Below are positions 8,770-18,056 of a stretch of DNA of 64,000 nt, one piece after another. The translations under genes and the position numbers were made by a program. Source of the DNA: Pristimantibacillus sp052113225 (GTDB lineage Bacteria > Bacillota > Bacilli > Paenibacillales > Paenibacillaceae); assembly GCF_052113225.1 (NCBI RefSeq), contig NZ_JBFRCT010000006.1, forward strand, positions 248,001 through 312,000. Reading direction: 5' to 3'. Numbering within the stretch: position 1 is the stretch's first letter; each line of letters opens with the position of its first letter. The notes beneath the pieces were generated by a model that was not told where the DNA came from, searched no databases, and saw only the letters and a program-made list of their open reading frames with translations.

Positions 8770-10824
8770 ATGGCGACGGATTTGGGACAATTCAAGTTGG
8801 AGCAGGTATCCGGGACATTTACAGCGGATAACGGCATTCTTAAGGTGACAGCAAATACGGAAGACGGTACTCTGGAGCTCGCCTGGAAAGACGGTCAGAC
8901 GATGACAGGCTTGTTCGCTGAAGCCCGTGTTGGTGGAGCTGTCGTTCGTTCAACCTATTACGGCTCGCATACTGTTCCTGAAGCAGCGGTTCAATCGATT
9001 GAGGATGGCTTCGGCGAAGGTCTTCGATTCAGCTTTGAGCATGCTGAGCCGGGTAAGCCGACGCTTAAACAGCAGATTCGCTTGTATAAGAACCTGCCTT
9101 ACGCCTTGATTGAGCTGGAAGCGGAAGATACGCAGGAGTGGGAGACGAATGAATTAACTCCGCTCGCAGCTCACCTGAATGATGATGGCATACTTGATTT
9201 TGGCGACGGTTCAAAGGAAGAAATCCGCTCTCTGTTTATACCTTTTGATAATGACAAGTGGGTACGGTTCGGCTCCCAGGCAAATCCGGGCAGTGTGCGC
9301 AGCTACGAGGTGACTGCGATTTACCGGGCATATTCTAGACGGGGCTTCGTTATTGGCTCAGTAACCCATGATACGTGGAAAACGGCGATTGACGTGGAAG
9401 GCACTTTCTCTGAAGCAATTGGACGTCTGCGGGTATTGGCAGGTGCCTCTGATCTGCAGACTCGTGATACTGTGCCGCACGGCTCCCTACGGGGAACTTC
9501 AATAATATCATCGACGATATTTGTAGGCGCTTACAGTGATTATCGTGAAGGCATGGAGGCCTACGGCAAAGCAAATGCAGTTATACAGCCTGCGCTGCCT
9601 TGGTCCGGCGGTGTACCAATGGGCTGGAACAGCTGGTCGGCTGTTATGGCGAAGCTTGATTATGATGTCTACACACATACCTCTGATTTCTTCGCGAAGG
9701 AGCTTCAAGAGAATGGCTTTGCCGATCAGGAAGGCAGCCTGTACGTCAACTTCGATGCTTTCTCGACCAATTTAAAGGAAGGGGAGCTTGAGGATGCTGT
9801 CCGCCGGGTGAAGGCAAATGGCCAGAAGCCGGGAACGTACTATACGCCGTTTGCTTTCTGGGGGAAAGACCCGGATACGCCAGTTGAAGGAACAGATGGT
9901 TCGGTCATGTACCGGGATATTCTGCTGAAGGATGCTGCAGGCAGACCGCTGCCGAGGCTGGATGGCGCTATGCCGATTGATCCGACGCACCCAGAGGCGA
10001 TTGCCCGTATTACGCGTAAGCTTGATGAAGTTGTGGCTGACGGCTTTGATTATTTGAAAATGGACTTTTTAGCGCATGGCGCGATGGAAGGCGTACATTA
10101 CAATCCTTCGTTCCGTACGGGGATCCAAGCGTACAATTACGGTATGGCGGCTATTGCGGAAGCACTAAGCCCAGAGCGAATCGATCGTCCGTTTCTGATC
10201 AATCTGTCGATTGCACCGCTGTTCCCGCATGGCTATGCACATAGCAGACGTGTCTCCTGTGACGCTTTTGGTATGATCAGTGATACAGAATATATGTTAA
10301 ACGCACTGACATACGGCTGGTGGATCAACAACAATTTGTACCGCTTTAATGATCCGGATCATATTGTATTGTTAAAAAGCTATAATCAGGAGGCAACCTC
10401 TGCCCATGAAGGCAGAAGCCGTTTGAACTCTGGTGTCATAGCAGGCACGTCGCTGCTGCTCGGCGATGATTATCGTATGGAAGAAGCAGCGGCCCGCGCT
10501 AAAGCATGGATGACGAACAAGGAAGTAATGTCCCTTGCAAGACGTGGAGAAACCTTCCGTCCAGCAGAAGGCAGAAGCGGCACCGGCGGTGAGGACTTGT
10601 ACTCGCTGTCTGGCGATGGCGGCACCTGGGTTGCGGTCTTTAATTTCGATGCGGGGAACGGGAAGTCGAAAACGATTGATTTATCCCGCGTTGGCATCGA
10701 TGGATCAAAGGGCCTGACGGTCCGCGATCTGTGGAGCGGTGAGTCCTTCAGCCTGAAACCAGGGACAGCGGAACATCTGGTGGAGCTTGAGCCTGCCGAA
10801 TCGAAGCTGCTGTTTTACATCTAG
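8770..10824 (+). CDS. Clan GH-D glycoside hydrolase (GH36/GH27-like alpha-galactosidase family), intracellular
   Basis: 684 aa without a signal peptide. An N-terminal beta-sandwich of about 280 residues precedes a TIM barrel opening at GWNSWS; a C-terminal beta domain follows. The likely catalytic nucleophile is D432 in YLKMDF and the likely acid/base is D498 in RRVSCD, matching the positions used in clan GH-D. It is a paralogue of the truncated gene at 1-1170. Its place after the CUT1 transporter suggests that it hydrolyses imported oligosaccharides in the cytoplasm. Alpha-galactosidase is the commonest activity of the clan, but beta-L-arabinopyranosidase or others are possible. A strong terminator ends the operon. 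Confidence 0.85.
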   Translation: MATDLGQFKLEQVSGTFTADNGILKVTANTEDGTLELAWKDGQTMTGLFAEARVGGAVVRSTYYGSHTVPEAAVQSIEDGFGEGLRFSFEHAEPGKPTLKQQIRLYKNLPYALIELEAEDTQEWETNELTPLAAHLNDDGILDFGDGSKEEIRSLFIPFDNDKWVRFGSQANPGSVRSYEVTAIYRAYSRRGFVIGSVTHDTWKTAIDVEGTFSEAIGRLRVLAGASDLQTRDTVPHGSLRGTSIISSTIFVGAYSDYREGMEAYGKANAVIQPALPWSGGVPMGWNSWSAVMAKLDYDVYTHTSDFFAKELQENGFADQEGSLYVNFDAFSTNLKEGELEDAVRRVKANGQKPGTYYTPFAFWGKDPDTPVEGTDGSVMYRDILLKDAAGRPLPRLDGAMPIDPTHPEAIARITRKLDEVVADGFDYLKMDFLAHGAMEGVHYNPSFRTGIQAYNYGMAAIAEALSPERIDRPFLINLSIAPLFPHGYAHSRRVSCDAFGMISDTEYMLNALTYGWWINNNLYRFNDPDHIVLLKSYNQEATSAHEGRSRLNSGVIAGTSLLLGDDYRMEEAAARAKAWMTNKEVMSLARRGETFRPAEGRSGTGGEDLYSLSGDGGTWVAVFNFDAGNGKSKTIDLSRVGIDGSKGLTVRDLWSGESFSLKPGTAEHLVELEPAESKLLFYI

Positions 10825-10846
10825 TACGTGAGGCATCATATAAATT

Positions 10847-10895
10847 AAAGGACGTTTCCCCGGGTCAGCTCGACTGGAGGGAACGTCCTTTTTTT
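10847..10895 (+). terminator. Rho-independent terminator of the galactoside-type operon
   Basis: AAAGGACGTTTCCC pairs with GGGAACGTCCTTT around a roughly 17-base loop and runs into seven Ts. Confidence 0.85.
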
Positions 10896-11027
10896 ATCTA
10901 TTAATAGTAATCTATCAGTTGCCTCCAAATAGGAAGAGCCTGCGAATATCCTCCAAGGACAAACAAACAGGCATCTTTAGTATCCGTTGAATAAACTAAA
11001 GAACAACGGGAAGGGAGGGATACAAAC

Positions 11028-11393
11028 ATGAGCAAAGTTTCCAAAGAACAAGCACGGAAGCTGGTCGGCAAAAAAATCTATGCGGTTCGCAAAGATGGAT
11101 CTGTCGTTACAGGCAAGCTGGTGGAACTGCGGCAAAACAAGCTCGTACTGGCACCTCTGAAGAAAGATAAGGGGAAAGTAGTTAAAACAAAAGCGATATT
11201 GCCATTGGTATTGTTTGAACTGCTTGCCATCGGACTCTGGAGCGGCGGTGGTGGTGGCTGTGGATGCGGCGGCTTTGGCTGCGGCGGATGCGGCGGCGGT
11301 GGTTACGGAGGTGGCTTTGGCGGCGGCTATGGAAGTGGTGGCGGCTATGGTGGTGGCTTTGGCGGCGGTTATGGCGGCGGCAATTTTTATTAA
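11028..11393 (+). CDS. Small protein with basic beta-type N-domain, hydrophobic segment and Gly/Cys-rich tail
   Basis: 121 aa, function unknown. Residues 1-55 are Lys/Val/Leu rich (KKIYAVRKDGSVVTGKLVEL, then LAPLKKDKGKV), compatible with a small five-strand Sm- or SH3-like barrel. Residues 57-72 are hydrophobic (ILPLVLFELLAIGLW). Residues 73-121 are almost pure glycine with four Cys in CGCGGFGCGGC and regular aromatic spacing (GGYGGGF, GGGYG). The ribosome site GGGAGGG is strong. Gly-rich tails of this type occur in Bacillales spore-coat or surface proteins, so a coat role is a guess. An inverted repeat CTTTAGT/ACTAAAG (10975-11001) lies in the leader. Its stop codon abuts the stop of the convergent GNAT gene with no gap. 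Confidence 0.75.
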   Translation: MSKVSKEQARKLVGKKIYAVRKDGSVVTGKLVELRQNKLVLAPLKKDKGKVVKTKAILPLVLFELLAIGLWSGGGGGCGCGGFGCGGCGGGGYGGGFGGGYGSGGGYGGGFGGGYGGGNFY

Positions 11394-11855
11394 TTAGAAA
11401 TAAGGCAAGGAAGCTAGAGGTTTAATCATCTCATAACAGCGGAGCTCCGGATAATACTGGATCGCTTGATAGCCAAGGCGGCTGTACAGATTTCTCGCTT
11501 TGGTATTAATATCATCCACGAATAGTCTGGAGACTCTGCAGTTATGGGTTGTGCCGTAAGCTTCAGCCGCGAGCAGGAGCTTTCTGCCCCATTGTCGGTT
11601 CCGATGATCCGGGTGAACGACAAGCATATCGAGATACAGGACTTCACCTGTGATTTCAAATCGAATAAAGCCATAGGGCTTGCTTGTTTTTCCTTCTGCG
11701 GCTACATAGGTGACACCCCGTCGGAATCGTATGGGGAGTTCTCGCATCGTCTGGGCATCTAAGGGATGAGCGGTATGAGACATCGGAATAAGCTCGGCTT
11801 GGATGAGACGGAAAATTTCCGTGTCATCCGTTTTTGGATTACGTGCTCGTATCAT
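11394..11855 (-). CDS. GNAT-family N-acetyltransferase
   Basis: 153 aa. The acetyl-CoA binding core is visible as LDMLVVHPDHRNRQWGRKLL (V-x-P-x-x-R-x-x-x-x-G pattern) followed by LFVDDINTKARNLYSRLGY, the usual motif B. It should transfer an acetyl group from acetyl-CoA to an amine; the acceptor is unknown. A ribosome site AGGACGG lies 9 bases before the ATG at 11855. It is convergent with the Gly/Cys-rich gene; the two stop codons touch at 11393/11394, so there is no terminator space between them. Confidence 0.85.
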   Translation of the reverse strand: MIRARNPKTDDTEIFRLIQAELIPMSHTAHPLDAQTMRELPIRFRRGVTYVAAEGKTSKPYGFIRFEITGEVLYLDMLVVHPDHRNRQWGRKLLLAAEAYGTTHNCRVSRLFVDDINTKARNLYSRLGYQAIQYYPELRCYEMIKPLASLPYF

Positions 11856-11965
11856 CTGCGATCCGTCCTGACCGAATGAAATTGCCGAATATGGGCTAAG
11901 TTATACTATGAATAGCAGGCGGATTATGCGCCTCACTATTTTTTGCAATTGTTAGGCAGTTTAGC

Positions 11966-11994
11966 TTGACGAACAGGTATCCAAGGCATATAAT
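11966..11994 (+). promoter_or_regulatory. Sigma-A promoter of the ilv-leu operon
   Basis: TTGACG (11966-11971), exactly 17 bp, then TATAAT (11989-11994). It lies just upstream of the T-box leader. Confidence 0.85.
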
Positions 11995-11999
11995 AAAGA

Positions 12000-12352
12000 A
12001 AATCTTATCCAAGCATATGTTATCGGCAATGATGAGGACGAAGTGTTAAGGGCTCTTTTGCTCAGAGAGCGGATGGATCAGCTGCAACCATCGCCAAAAC
12101 CCCTTTTCTACGAGCTCACCTCGGAGCTGTTTTCCTGAAAAGCAACATCCGTCATGTTGTTGGTTATTAGGGGGAATCGCAAGACACGCGTTATTGTGTC
12201 AAAGGTATGGGCGTACTGTGCGCACACGTTCATTACCTTATGGAGGTTATGCATCGCAAGATGTATAACGAATTTGGGTGGTACCACGGAAGATATAACC
12301 TTTCGTCCCTCAGGCTTCAATTATTGAAGCTGGAGGAACGAGAGGTTTTTTT
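12000..12352 (+). ncRNA. T-box riboswitch leader, probably leucine-responsive
   Basis: The diagnostic T-box sequence TGGGTGGTACCACGG is at 12275-12289. It is followed by a terminator hairpin, AACCTTTCGTCC (12297-12308) with GGAACGAGAGGTT, ending in a T-run at about 12346-12352. The region upstream can form the long stem I. A candidate specifier codon CTC (Leu) occurs at 12115-12117 within GAGCTCACC. In this class, uncharged tRNA pairs with the specifier and with the T-box bulge to stabilise an antiterminator, so ilvB-ilvH-ilvC-leuA would be expressed on leucine limitation. The T-box call is secure; the specifier assignment is tentative. Confidence 0.9.
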
Positions 12353-12377
12353 GTTGTTTTCGAGAGGAGGATGACTA

Positions 12378-14123
12378 ATGGTCACGCAAAGTGCAACGCT
12401 GAAGTCAAAAGAAGAAGTTATGGAACGGATGAGAAAACCTGAAGTGATTTCCGGTTCCGAAATATTACTCCGTAGTTTGGTGCTGGAAGGCGTCGATTGC
12501 GTATTTGGTTATCCGGGCGGTGCCGTCCTTTATATCTACGATGCAATGCACGGATTCTCCGATTTCAACCATGTGCTCACACGGCATGAGCAAGGCGCAA
12601 TTCATGCAGCAGACGGCTATGCCCGTGCTAGCGGCAAGGTCGGCGTATGTATCGCCACATCCGGTCCAGGTGCAACTAACCTCGTAACGGGGATTGCGAC
12701 CGCTTATATGGACTCTGTACCACTCGTTGTTATTACAGGTAATGTTATTTCGTCCCTGATCGGCACCGATGCTTTCCAAGAGGCTGACATTACAGGTATT
12801 ACAATGCCTATTACGAAACACAGCTACATGGTACGTGATGTTGAGGATCTTCCTCGCATTATCCATGAAGCCTTCCATATCGCCAATACTGGCCGTAAAG
12901 GTCCAGTCCTGATCGATATTCCAAAGGATATATCGGCTAAGAAAACATTGTTCAAGCCAGTGACGGAAGTTAGTATTCGCGGCTACAACCCGACGGTATC
13001 GCCTAACAAACTGCAAGTCGACAAATTGATCAAAGCGATCGAAGAGTCGGAGCGCCCACTTATTCTTGCGGGCGGCGGTGTTGTATACTCCGGCGCACAT
13101 GAAGAGATGCTGGAGTTTGCAACGAAGACGGAAATTCCAATTACAACAACTTTGCTTGGCCTTGGGGGCTTCCCAAGCGGCAATGATCTGTGGCTCGGTA
13201 TGCCAGGTATGCACGGTACGTACACGGCAAATACCTCAATCCAAAAAGCGGATCTTCTCATTAATATCGGCGCGCGTTTCGATGATCGCGTAACGGGCAA
13301 GCTGGCTGGCTTTGCGCCACTTGCGAAGATCGTTCATATCGATATTGATCCGGCAGAGATCGGCAAGAACGTACCTACTGATATCCCTATCGTAGGCGAT
13401 GTGAAGACGGTTCTGCAGCAGGTTAACCAACTGGCGAAACGCGCCGACAAAGCAGATGCTTGGCGTGAACAGATTCAAGCATCGAAAGCGCAATATCCGT
13501 TCAGCTACAAAGATTCGGATGTTGAGCTGAAGCCGCAATGGGTTGTTGAGATGATCCATGAAACAACAAATGGTGATGCAATTGTTACAACTGACGTAGG
13601 CCAGCATCAAATGTGGGCTGCGCAATATTATAAATTCAACAAACCACGCTCTTGGGTAACTTCCGGCGGTCTTGGTACAATGGGCTTTGGTTTCCCATCC
13701 GCGATTGGCGCTCAAATGGCTAACCCGGATCGTGTCGTTGTATCGATCAATGGTGACGGCGGCATGCAAATGTGTGCACAGGAACTTGCGATTTGTGCAA
13801 TCAACAATATTCCGGTTAAGGTTGTTATTCTGAACAACCAAGTGCTTGGCATGGTTCGTCAATGGCAAGAACTGATTCACGAGAACCGTTTCAGCCATAT
13901 CGATCTTGCAGGCAGCCCGGACTTCGTTAAGCTTGCAGAAGCTTACGGTGTTAAAGGCTTCCGTGCTTCGAACAAAGAAGAAGCAAAAGCAGTATGGGAA
14001 GAGGCAATGAATCATCCAGGACCTGCAGTAGTAGAATTTGTCGTTCGCAGAGACGAGAATGTGTATCCAATGGTTGCACAGGGTAGCACGATCGACCAGA
14101 TGATCATGGGGGATGCAGAATGA
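12378..14123 (+). CDS. ilvB: Acetolactate synthase large (catalytic) subunit
   Basis: 581 aa, usual length for the family. The TPP-binding N-domain has the catalytic Glu in TRHEQGA after FGYPGGAVL. A central domain follows, then a C-terminal TPP-pyrophosphate motif GDGGMQMCAQELAICAINN-type (G-D-G ending in N-N). It condenses two pyruvates to acetolactate, or pyruvate and 2-ketobutyrate to acetohydroxybutyrate, the first common step of valine, leucine and isoleucine synthesis. The ribosome site GAGGAGGATG precedes the ATG directly after the T-box terminator. Its last codons overlap the ilvH start (ATGA), indicating translational coupling to the regulatory subunit. Confidence 0.97.
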   Translation: MVTQSATLKSKEEVMERMRKPEVISGSEILLRSLVLEGVDCVFGYPGGAVLYIYDAMHGFSDFNHVLTRHEQGAIHAADGYARASGKVGVCIATSGPGATNLVTGIATAYMDSVPLVVITGNVISSLIGTDAFQEADITGITMPITKHSYMVRDVEDLPRIIHEAFHIANTGRKGPVLIDIPKDISAKKTLFKPVTEVSIRGYNPTVSPNKLQVDKLIKAIEESERPLILAGGGVVYSGAHEEMLEFATKTEIPITTTLLGLGGFPSGNDLWLGMPGMHGTYTANTSIQKADLLINIGARFDDRVTGKLAGFAPLAKIVHIDIDPAEIGKNVPTDIPIVGDVKTVLQQVNQLAKRADKADAWREQIQASKAQYPFSYKDSDVELKPQWVVEMIHETTNGDAIVTTDVGQHQMWAAQYYKFNKPRSWVTSGGLGTMGFGFPSAIGAQMANPDRVVVSINGDGGMQMCAQELAICAINNIPVKVVILNNQVLGMVRQWQELIHENRFSHIDLAGSPDFVKLAEAYGVKGFRASNKEEAKAVWEEAMNHPGPAVVEFVVRRDENVYPMVAQGSTIDQMIMGDAE

Positions 14124-14605
14124 AAAAGCACACGATCGCAGTAATCGTTAACGATCAGCCCGGCGTTCTGCAGCGTGTTTCCGGCTTGTTCGGACGCCGC
14201 GGCTTCAATATTGAGAGCATTACAGTAGGTGCAAGTGAAGAGCAGGGCTTGTCCCGTATGGTTATCGTCACTTCTGGCGATGACCATACGCTTGAGCAAG
14301 TTACAAAGCAGTTGTACAAGCTGATCGACGTTATTAAAGTTATCGACCTCAGCTCGAATCCAATGGTATCCCGCGAGCTTGCGCTTATTAAAGTAAGTGC
14401 AGAGCCTGCTGCTCGTCCAGAAATTCTTGGCGTAGTAGATACTTTTCGTGCTGCAGTAGTTGATATTGGCACTCATTCACTTATCGTTCAAGTTATCGGC
14501 GATACAGAGAAAATCGATGCAATGGTAGAACTTCTTAAACCTTACGGCATCCGTGAGCTTTCGCGTACTGGCGTAACAGCACTCAACCGCGGTAACGCAC
14601 GTTAA
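14120..14605 (+). CDS. ilvH: Acetolactate synthase small (regulatory) subunit
   Basis: 161 aa. An N-terminal ACT domain (about residues 4-77) begins HTIAVIVNDQPGVLQRVSGL with FGRRGFNIESITVG, the canonical valine-binding fold; a second ferredoxin-like half follows. It binds the large subunit, raises its activity and confers valine feedback. The start overlaps the ilvB stop by four bases. A structured spacer separates it from ilvC. The symbol ilvN is also used for this gene in Gram-positive genomes. Confidence 0.96.
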   Translation: MKKHTIAVIVNDQPGVLQRVSGLFGRRGFNIESITVGASEEQGLSRMVIVTSGDDHTLEQVTKQLYKLIDVIKVIDLSSNPMVSRELALIKVSAEPAARPEILGVVDTFRAAVVDIGTHSLIVQVIGDTEKIDAMVELLKPYGIRELSRTGVTALNRGNAR

Positions 14606-14639
14606 TAACATTTGCAATACCATTTATAATAAGCTATAT

Positions 14640-14722
14640 CCCGTTTTGAACGGGAGTTTAAGGGGAGAACTTTCCGAAATAAGTTTCCGATTTTCTCTGC
14701 TTAAACACCCGTTTAAAAGGGT
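14640..14722 (+). other. Competing hairpins in the ilvH-ilvC spacer
   Basis: Three stems share strands. CCCGTT/AACGGG (14640-14654) competes with a long stem ACGGG-GTTTAAG-GGAGAA against TTCTC-CTTAAAC-CCCGT (14650-14712). That in turn competes with ACCC/GGGT (14707-14722). No T-run follows, so a role in mRNA processing or translation of ilvC is more likely than termination. Confidence 0.5.
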
Positions 14723-14747
14723 TAAATTAAAGGAGGCAATCATTAAA

Positions 14748-15740
<993 letters not shown>

Positions 15741-15771
15741 TAAAATCATAACCCGCATATAAAAAGATGTT

Positions 15772-15842
15772 ATCCCGGTTCGCCGGAGTGCGCGTAGGTT
15801 AGGTTCCAACCTGTCTTGCACGCGCTCTGTGCGGTCCGGGAT
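15772..15842 (+). other. Long hairpin in the ilvC-leuA spacer
   Basis: ATCCCGG (15772-15778) pairs with CCGGGAT (15836-15842), enclosing AGGTT/AACCT and GCGCGT/ACGCGC inner stems. It is not followed by a T-run, and the leuA ribosome site CGGAGG comes shortly after. It is probably a processing or stabilising structure rather than a terminator. Confidence 0.55.
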
Positions 15843-15871
15843 GATTCTGTTCTCGGAGGTGTAAGGCACAA

Positions 15872-17416
15872 ATGCGAAAAATTTATATTTTTGACACGAC
15901 GCTTCGTGACGGAGAGCAGTCTCCCGGTGTTAACCTGAACACGAAGGAAAAGGTTGAGATCGCGCTGCAGCTTGAGAAGCTCGGAGTAGACCGGATTGAA
16001 GCAGGTTTCCCTGCGGCTTCCCCAGGTGACCTTGCGGCAGTTAATGCGGTTGCGAGCGCAGTTAAGAATGCTACGATTATTGGCTTGTCACGCTCCCGCG
16101 AACAGGACATCGACGCGGTACGTGAAGCGCTGAAGGGCGCGCAGGATCCATCTATTCACGTGTTTCTTGCTACCAGTCCGATTCATCGCAAGCATAAGCT
16201 GCGGATGGAGAAGGAGCAGGTGCTGGAAACGGCTGAACGCGCGATCCTTTACGCGAAGAAGTATTTCAGCAAAATCGAATTCTCGCTTGAAGATGCAGGA
16301 CGCACCGAGCTTGATTTCGTCTGCCAAATGACAGAAATGGCGATTCGCGCAGGTGCATCTGTTGTGAATCTCCCGGATACCGTTGGTTACTTGAATCCGC
16401 TTGAATACGGCAACATCTTCAAGATAGTGAAAGAAAACGTACCAAATATCGAGAAAATTCAGCTGAGCGCACATTGCCATGACGATCTTGGTATGGCAAC
16501 AGCTAACGCCCTTGCTGCGATCCTGAACGGCGCAGACCAGATCGAAGGTACGATTAATGGTATCGGTGAACGTGCAGGTAACACGGCGCTTGAGGAAATT
16601 GCGCTGGCGCTTGAGACTCGTTTCGATTACTTTGATGCGAAGACAACATTGAACTTGAAGGAGATTGCAAAAACAAGCCGCCTTGTAAGCAAGTTGACTG
16701 GTATGGTTATCCCTGGCAACAAAGCGATTGTTGGCGCGAACGCGTTTGCACATGAATCCGGTATTCACCAGGACGGTATGCTGAAGGAGAAAACAACTTA
16801 CGAGATTATTTCTCCGGATACGATCGGTCTTCGTGATTCGAAGCTTGTCCTTGGCAAGCATTCCGGTCGTGCTGCATTCCGCGAGAAGCTGATCGACCTC
16901 GGCTACGAGCTGGATGAAGAAGCGGTTAACGCTGCTTTCGCGAAGTTCAAAGATTTGGCTGACCGCAAGAAGCATGTAACGGATGAAGATATCCGTGCCT
17001 TCTTGGAAGAGAAGCTGATCGATACGCCGGAAGTATATACGCTTGAGGCGATTCAAGTGAGCTATGGCAACCAATCGACGCCTAGCGCATCGGTACGCAT
17101 CCGCGTAGCGGAAGGCGAAGCACGCGAGGAAGTTGCAATCGGCAATGGTTCGGTAGATGCGATCTACAATGCGATTGATAAAGTAACGGCAGAAGCGGTT
17201 GAGCTTGAGGATTATTCCATCAAGTCCGTATCGCAAGGCAAGGATGCGCAAGGTGAAGTCCATGTCGTCTTGAAGCAGGATGAAGTGTCTGCTCAAGGCC
17301 GCGGTCTTAGTACAGACATTCTTGAAGCAAGTGCGCGTGCTTATATCGACGCGGTGAACCGACTCATCGAGAAGCGCAAGTCCCCTGGACGCCGAGATAA
17401 GATGAGCTTGATTTAA
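15872..17416 (+). CDS. leuA: 2-isopropylmalate synthase
   Basis: 514 aa. DRE-TIM metallolyase barrel with IFDTTLRDGEQSPGVNL at the N-terminus and the metal HxH in SAHCHDDLGMATAN. A C-terminal LeuA dimer/allosteric domain (from about residue 385) binds leucine for feedback inhibition. It condenses acetyl-CoA with 2-ketoisovalerate, the first committed step to leucine. Last gene of the T-box operon; a terminator follows at 17433-17482. Confidence 0.97.
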   Translation: MRKIYIFDTTLRDGEQSPGVNLNTKEKVEIALQLEKLGVDRIEAGFPAASPGDLAAVNAVASAVKNATIIGLSRSREQDIDAVREALKGAQDPSIHVFLATSPIHRKHKLRMEKEQVLETAERAILYAKKYFSKIEFSLEDAGRTELDFVCQMTEMAIRAGASVVNLPDTVGYLNPLEYGNIFKIVKENVPNIEKIQLSAHCHDDLGMATANALAAILNGADQIEGTINGIGERAGNTALEEIALALETRFDYFDAKTTLNLKEIAKTSRLVSKLTGMVIPGNKAIVGANAFAHESGIHQDGMLKEKTTYEIISPDTIGLRDSKLVLGKHSGRAAFREKLIDLGYELDEEAVNAAFAKFKDLADRKKHVTDEDIRAFLEEKLIDTPEVYTLEAIQVSYGNQSTPSASVRIRVAEGEAREEVAIGNGSVDAIYNAIDKVTAEAVELEDYSIKSVSQGKDAQGEVHVVLKQDEVSAQGRGLSTDILEASARAYIDAVNRLIEKRKSPGRRDKMSLI

Positions 17417-17432
17417 CAGGCAACGGTACTGA

Positions 17433-17482
17433 CAAAAGCCAAACCGACTAAGTCTAATCAGACTTTCTCAGTTTGGCTTTTG
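17433..17482 (+). terminator. Terminator of the ilv-leuA operon
   Basis: CAAAAGCCAAAC pairs with GTTTGGCTTTTG, giving a 12-bp perfect stem with a structured loop (AGTCT/AGACT). The A/T-rich arms suit termination in the plus direction. Confidence 0.8.
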
Positions 17483-17522
17483 TGGTCACTTGGCTGAATA
17501 AATGAATAAGGAGGGAATACTA

Positions 17523-17921
17523 TTGTTTACTGAAACACTTCAAACGGCCAGAAGAGATGAAATGATTGATATCACGCGTAGAGTGGCATCCATAGTAGCC
17601 CGTGAAGGGGTGAAGGATGGTCTTGCAGTGGTATACTGTCCTCATACAACCGCCGGCATTACGATTCAGGAGAATGCAGATCCGGATGTCAAACACGACA
17701 TTCTAATGCGTCTTGACGAGGTGTATCCTTGGGAGCATCCGAAATACCGTCATGCAGAAGGAAATACGGCCTCTCATCTGAAGGCGCTCACAACAGGGAC
17801 AAGCCAGACCGTGATCATTAGTGAAGGCCGGCTGCTGCTTGGCACGTGGCAGGGCATCTATTTCTGCGAATTTGATGGTCCGCGTAATCGCCGTTTTCAT
17901 GTGAAGATAATCAATGGATAA
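17523..17921 (+). CDS. yjbQ: YjbQ/UPF0047 family protein (secondary thiamine-phosphate synthase type)
   Basis: 132 aa. Family signatures are clear: VYCPHTTAGITIQENADPDV, then HAEGNTASHLKA, then LGTWQGIYFCEFDGPRNRR near the C-terminus. E. coli YjbQ has weak thiamine-phosphate synthase activity; the physiological role of the family is unsettled. I use the TTG at 17523, which follows AAGGAGGG by seven bases. An upstream ATG at 17502 would place that ribosome site inside the coding region. It lies alone between the leuA terminator and leuB; the pathway link to leucine synthesis is not evident. Confidence 0.88.
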   Translation: MFTETLQTARRDEMIDITRRVASIVAREGVKDGLAVVYCPHTTAGITIQENADPDVKHDILMRLDEVYPWEHPKYRHAEGNTASHLKALTTGTSQTVIISEGRLLLGTWQGIYFCEFDGPRNRRFHVKIING

Positions 17922-18056
17922 GCTGGACTATAGCCTTTATAAGCAGTACCTATAAAGATGATAGATTTTATATCTTGGTTTTCATGCTAGAAATGTGGTA
18001 CAAATGATAACAGAATGAGAATAGCTTACTAGAGCGAATAAGAGGAGTGTTCAATT

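Noticed and set aside
11215..11397. Ala/Val-rich open frame overlapping the Gly-rich tail
   Set aside because: It is the +1 frame of GGC/GGT-rich codons, without its own start signal.
16088..17296. 402-codon open frame on the minus strand inside leuA
   Set aside because: Antisense shadow of a conserved gene; no motif and an unusual composition.
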